DNA of 64,000 nucleotides from Casuarina equisetifolia. Taxonomy: Eukaryota; Streptophyta; Magnoliopsida; Fagales; Casuarinaceae. The notes beneath the pieces are model-generated. The model had not been told where the DNA came from, made no database searches, and worked only from the letters and a program-made list of their open reading frames with translations. Made by a program: the position numbers and the translations under genes. Shown piece after piece: positions 63,133 through 64,000 of the stretch. Each line of letters begins with the position of its first letter. Position 1 is the stretch's first letter. The DNA lies in assembly GCA_028551475.1 (NCBI GenBank), contig CM052362.1, forward strand, positions 18,520,021 to 18,584,020. Direction: 5' to 3'.

Positions 63133-63549
63133 TGTTAGAATCCTAAGTCGGGTAGTTGAACGGAGGAGAGAGTGGCCGGAATTTTCAGAAATTAGGAAGA
63201 ACAGACGAAGAACATAAACCCTAGATTTGCTTCAACGTGATTTTCTAATTCTATTGATTATATGAATAATGATTACAATATATAGACAAGAAAGAAGAAA
63301 TTAAATCAGGAAAGAGATCAATTACAGTGATTTACAAAGCAAATAAGGAAAGAATCGCCGGAGATGAAGATTCGCGGCGGCTAGGGTTGCGCAGGGGCGT
63401 CGGGGACGAACCGGGTCGTCTCGCGATGGAGACCGGATCCTGGAGCGGTCGCGGGTCACCATCGGGTCATACATGCTGACGTGGTGCTGACATGGCCGGC
63501 GCGTGTGCCACACGCGCCGGTGGGTAAGAGGCACTCTGCTTGTCTAACA
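63133..63549 (-). repeat. 3' LTR of the copia element (417 bp)
   Basis: On the minus strand it starts TGTTAGACAAGC and ends GGATTCTAACA, with the matching inverted ends TGTTAGA/TCTAACA of a copia LTR. On the inner side the purine-rich primer GCGGGGGCA (plus 63550-63558) adjoins it directly. The host STP sequence begins at 63132. Confidence 0.9.
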
Positions 63550-64000
63550 TGCCCCCGCAAGCTGAAGGGGCAGAATGAACCTGAAGCTTGGACCGAAGAG
63601 TGCGGAAGCGAGCAGAAGAGAGACCTTTGGTGAAGATATCCGTCGGTTGACCAACAGTGGAGATGAACTGGAGACAGAGTTGACCGCGAGCAAGGCGTTC
63701 CCGAACGAAGTGAAAGTCAATCTCAATGTGTTTGGTACGAGCATGAAAGACCGGATTAGCCGTCAGGAAGAGAGCAGAGAGATTGTCACACCAGAGAGTC
63801 GGAGGGAGCGGAGGGAGAGCACGGAGATCATGAAGTAGGTATTCAATCCACATGAGTTCTGCAGTGGTGTCAGCCAAGGACTTATACTCAGCTTCAGTGC
63901 TAGAGCGAGCAACAGTGCGCTGTTTGCGAGAACTCCAGGAGATAAGATTGCGACCAAGGAAGATGCAGAAGCCTCCAACAGAACGTCGATCATCACGGTC
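63133..64000 (-). mobile_element. Ty1/copia retrotransposon, 3' end
   Basis: The element lies on the minus strand and runs beyond the window. Its 3' LTR (63133-63549) is followed, in element order before it, by a purine tract and the end of pol. The pol part shows the copia RNase H signature (DRRSVGGFCIF, SSTEAEYKSLA, TAELMWIEYLL, LWCDN, KHIEIDFHFVRE, DIFTKGL). The visible part reads as an open frame, so this looks like a fairly recent insertion, but only one LTR is in view and age cannot be measured. It sits within the coding sequence of the second STP gene. Confidence 0.93.

Noticed and set aside
1-64000. tRNA, rRNA, CRISPR arrays, viral capsid genes
   Set aside because: No tRNA box pairs, rRNA segments, spaced direct repeats or capsid motifs were found by eye on either strand; a tRNAscan or Infernal run would be more sensitive.

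Overview
This is nuclear DNA from a flowering plant, most likely a eudicot and probably a woody one. Its genes carry many GT-AG introns, several of them kilobases long, the spacers are AT-rich, and every recognisable protein is closest by eye to known Arabidopsis/dicot families. I cannot name the species.

Layout, left to right. (1) 26-2818 (+): the last four exons of a leucine-rich-repeat protein gene. (2) 4102-4818 (-): a DUF1645 protein. (3) 12637-13644 (-): BKI1, the membrane inhibitor of the brassinosteroid receptor BRI1. (4) 16492-22473 (+): a short cyclin T of the CYCT1;3 type. (5) 24191-33628 (+): LACS6, a peroxisomal long-chain acyl-CoA synthetase with 23 exons. (6) 34456-37600: a gene-free block of old nested repeats that look like LTR remains. 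(7) 39064-49433 (+): CLC-d, an endomembrane chloride/proton transporter with 23 exons. (8) 50820-52181 (-): a phytocyanin (mavicyanin/stellacyanin type). (9) 53996-58656 (-): STP13, a plasma-membrane hexose/H+ symporter with 5 exons. (10) 62784-63132 (-): the last 115 codons of a second STP gene, cut by a Ty1/copia retrotransposon whose 3' LTR and RNase H end fill 63133-64000.

The spliced models of LACS6 (694 aa), CLC-d (799 aa), STP13 (528 aa), cyclin T (376 aa) and the phytocyanin (181 aa) were worked out by hand from splice sites and reading phase. All phases close and the lengths match the families, so these genes look intact. They do not form a pathway; this is an ordinary plant gene neighbourhood. 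Two local relationships stand out: DUF1645 and BKI1 lie on the same strand about 8 kb apart and share an FEF...ADELF..G.LLP module, and the two STP genes are head-to-tail duplicates.

I see no CRISPR, prokaryotic or clearly new gene system. The points most worth checking are the shared DUF1645/BKI1 module, the abutting LTR-like pair inside a larger repeat pair, the copia insertion in the STP duplicate, the GC-AG intron and upstream ORF in LACS6, and the two-codon upstream ORF and alternative tail of CLC-d.
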